Positions 19,700-22,264 of a stretch of 22,264 bases of DNA are shown here, piece after piece. A model generated the notes under the pieces. That model had not been told where the DNA came from, did no database searches, and saw only the letters and a program-made list of their open reading frames with translations. Both the position numbers and the translations under genes were made by a program. Source of the stretch: Nephromyces sp. MM_2019 (Eukaryota > Apicomplexa > Aconoidasida > Nephromycida); NCBI GenBank assembly GCA_015657535.1, contig JADHZB010001744.1, forward strand, positions 1 to 22,264. The letters are read 5' to 3'. Each line of letters starts with the position of its first letter. The stretch's first letter is position 1.

Positions 19700-21503
19700 C
19701 GACAAGGGCTTAGGCGTCATGTGATAGCCTATTGCAGAGTTTTCACAAGAAATACCCATTTTTCCATTGCTTGCTCATGAATTTTTTATTTAGTGCTGAT
19801 GTAGCTCCGTGCCACTAGAAGGGATTTTTAGCATGCACGGATGATAGCTTCTTGTTGCCAACACTGAACTGCTTCCTCTGATCTGCGTATAGCTTCTTAG
19901 CTGTATGCTGAACAGGTGAAATCCTTTGCACAAGTAGGTGCTGTTTGTGGAACGAAATCTTTAGCCGTTTGCTCTTTTCGAGTTTCTTTCCAGCTTGTCA
20001 TTGAAAAGGTTTTACTTGTACCCGTGGTGCTGTGCGTGTACGATACGAGCATATGAGCGTGTATGTCATGCGGAGACATACTCATGTGTGTTGGAGCTAC
20101 ACATGGCTGTGTGTTGTACCAATACGTAGTTGTTTGTACTACATATCAACACATAGTTGTGTCTGCTCCTGTACGTAGACATGACTATGTATAACCTTTG
20201 CAAGCCTCGATGCTAGGTTGTGTGCTTTTCTTGTAGTTGGCTTGTCGTGTTATATGATTTTTGCTTGTGTAATACGCCCAACCTATTTCTCATTTTTGAT
20301 TTTTGTATGCTTGTGCTTCACCATTTTCTATGCATTATGTCGACACGTGTATACCTTTGAATTTTTCTGCATATTTAGTTTCTGTGTGTGCTTACCAGCA
20401 CTGCACACACACTGTTGGTTTACATGATTGCATTGTGCGAGAACTTTTTTTTTATGGGTAATTCCAATGGCTTGTAAAGCTAGCACTGTCGCTTCTCTCA
20501 TAAACTAGATGTATGCATTCAACATAGTAGGGCCTTTCCAACGCATTTTTGGTGTTTATCCACGTCTTGTTGCTCACACTAGCATAAACGTCTCCCACGC
20601 TTGTTTGCCTATCGAATTCGCTGGCATGATTTCAAAGGTTTAAATGAGTAATACCCTGTTTTGACCCATGGGAAGGCCTTTTTTTTCATTCAACTTATAG
20701 CATTCCAGCATGTAGAATGGTAGCACAATAAAGCGCCACCGGTAAGAAAACAACAACGCCCCCAACGCGCACATATATAGCAGTTGCCTGCTCAAGTTTG
20801 AAAGAACCACTGCTGCGGCACTGAACGAGCGATGTAGGTATCTATGTGCAGAAGAGCTGTGTAAATCATACACGACACGATGTCCTTAGTTATAAACGAT
20901 TGGTGTGTTCACTTTTCCGGATACACGCACACGATGCACTCAGCGAAGTGTGTGTGTTGCAGCTTGACTGGCTGCTTGGTCTCTCATACACCAGGACGAT
21001 GTGTGTTAGCACTTTATGTGGTATATTGCCATGATTCACATATATTATAGCAATCCTACCATTTTAGTGTTTTCATGGGTATTCTTTGTTTTAACACTTC
21101 GAGCCCTGTGGGCGTAATCTAGTTAACATATCTTGTCGGATGTAGGCCGTAAGCATAGGCGCATCAATCATCTACACCTCGAGACGCAGTCTACTGATCG
21201 GCCTCTCTTCTTCTCGTTTCCAGTCATAGCCTGAGGCAGGATATTAACTCCAATGACGAACTGCATTGCACGGGCGAGTGAGGGTGCGTGGGGCACTCGT
21301 CTATGCTGGTTTTGCTGGCTTGATTTGGAATCCGCCAAGCTCTACTCTAGGCTGGTGGGTCCTGCTTGCCTGGAAATTTTAACTGCTTATACTAATTTAA
21401 AACTCGCTATTGTTTACTAATGTGTTTAGCTTTAATTAATTGTGGTACTGCGCGTAACTCTAAGTTGGTTGTGGTTTTCCGCAGCAGGGTTGTAGAGTCC
21501 GGT

Positions 21504-21608
21504 AGCATCATACTAATTTTCTACAGCATCATTCTAGTTTTCTATAGCACCACTCTGGTTTTCTAGAGCATCATTGCAGTTTTCTACAGCATGATTCTAG
21601 TTCCCGGA
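21504..21608. repeat. 21-base tandem repeat, 5 copies
   Basis: Five copies of AGCATCATTCTAGTTTTCTA plus one base begin at 21504, 21525, 21546, 21567 and 21588. The last copy diverges in its second half. The 21-base period is strict and there are no indels. The array could encode a seven-residue repeat only if it were coding, and no supporting ORF is present. Confidence 0.9.
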
Positions 21609-22060
21609 AGCAGCAAATGCCTTGCCTTTCGTGGTTGCTCTCTGAAAATTAGTCTTGAGGCCGTACACGCTAATCGAGGACTACTTGATAACTGCGATGA
21701 GTGCTGCTGCTTTCACCCAAGCGGAACATTAGCGTAGAATGTCCAACGCCACTGCACTAGAGCGTGCAGGCTTGTGTTTCCTTCTTCGTTGTGGCTACAC
21801 GCTTATACCTGCCGCCTAAGCTCATTATTTATGGAGTGTAACCCCGCGCTTATCCCTCCTAGTAAAATGAAAGCTAGTCGCGAACTCCATCCTCATCATG
21901 CCGGCTGGCACGTAAGCCTCGTATTTGGCGCATAGTAGATGCATAATTTTGCGTGTCGTCCTTTAGCATCCTAGATAGTATGGGCGCGCGATCGTACGCG
22001 CATGTGTGTGTTTTATTTCCCTCTCTACCTATCTAGCCACCTGCAGTTACACGGTGGGCG
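21609..22060. other. No recognised feature
   Basis: Balanced-composition sequence without TG tracts. No ORF with family features and no RNA fold is apparent. Confidence 0.4.
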
Positions 22061-22069
22061 TGACCTAGT

Positions 22070-22160
22070 GTTTGTTAGCCTACTCCCTACTAGTTTGCTG
22101 AGGTCATGCTGTGGGCGCTTGATGGCGTGTATGTTATTAGCCTACCCCTTTCTAGTCTAC
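22070..22160. repeat. Imperfect duplication of about 60 bases
   Basis: Two diverged copies with TTAGCCTACYCC followed by a CTAGTYT block, near 22075-22097 and 22135-22159, precede the 24-base array and may be older relatives of it. Confidence 0.5.
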
Positions 22161-22181
22161 AGTAGGGCTTAGCTTGAGTAT

Positions 22182-22264
22182 GTTAGCAGACGGTGAGCTT
22201 GTGCGTGTTAGCAGAGGCGAGCTTGTGCGTGTTAGCAGAGGCGAGCTTGTGCGTGTTAGCAGAG
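22182..22264. repeat. 24-base tandem repeat running off the window end
   Basis: Copies start at 22182 (25 bases, diverged), 22207, 22231 and 22255 (cut off by the window end). The unit begins GTTAGCAGAGGCGAGCTTGT and ends GCGT. The two complete internal copies are identical, so the array is recent and continues beyond 22264. Confidence 0.93.

Larger units (their letters stand above)
18680..21503. other. Region downstream of ubiquilin, no recognised gene
   Basis: Holds the ubiquilin 3' UTR, then T/C-rich sequence (most marked at 19250-19440), a GTGTACGTACAC palindrome at 19684, and short open frames without family features. The minus-strand frame 20640-20873 has a hydrophobic segment around LLYMCALGALLFSYRWRF and could be an exon, but nothing supports it further. 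GT tracts fade after about 20200. From about 21080 composition is more balanced. Confidence 0.5.

Noticed and set aside
19508..19759. 83-codon minus-strand ORF
   Set aside because: No recognisable domain or splice context; it spans a palindrome copy.
1..22264. CRISPR arrays, bacterial operons, transposases, reverse transcriptases or viral genes
   Set aside because: None seen. The tandem repeats are contiguous without spacers, and no ORF carries such domains.

Overview
This window is nuclear DNA from an intron-rich eukaryote. The evidence is three multi-exon genes with GT-AG introns that keep frame, plus one eukaryotic-type tRNA gene. Introns are mostly 280-820 bases and packed with (TG)n and GT-rich minisatellites. 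This style suggests a protist, possibly a coccidian-like or other alveolate, but that is only a guess: no lineage-diagnostic gene is present. None of the real genes appears as one long ORF; each had to be rebuilt exon by exon from splice phase and family similarity.

Layout. 1-160 is a (TG)n microsatellite. About 680-4168 (+) is a cation diffusion facilitator (CDF) transporter, with four core exons secure, the N-terminus unresolved and the last exon tentative. 4169-6440 is gene-poor, with intron-like GT-rich stretches. 6440-6890 is a GC-richer island with strong hairpins and no good ORF. 6930-7002 (-) is tRNA-Val(TAC). 7003-10150 is AT-rich and free of TG tracts; it holds one unexplained 162-codon ORF. 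About 10855-11419 (+) is a two-exon homologue of Asterix/WDR83OS (UPF0139), an ER membrane-protein biogenesis factor. 11420-12410 holds a GT-rich minisatellite and probably a 5' UTR intron. 12428-18679 (+) is a complete ten-exon ubiquilin/Dsk2 gene of 465 codons with UBL, STI1 and UBA domains. 18680-22264 has no recognisable gene; two minisatellites lie near the right end.

How the genes relate. Asterix (intramembrane chaperoning of new membrane proteins) and ubiquilin (shuttling of ubiquitinated and membrane-protein clients to the proteasome) both act in protein quality control and lie on the same strand about 1 kb apart. Whether they are co-regulated cannot be told from the sequence. The CDF transporter is unrelated in function.

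Most notable non-genic signals: a repeated palindrome with core GTGTACGTACAC found four times outside assigned exons; UG-rich introns with strand bias; a structured island beside the tRNA; and a tRNA with CCA apparently encoded in the genome.
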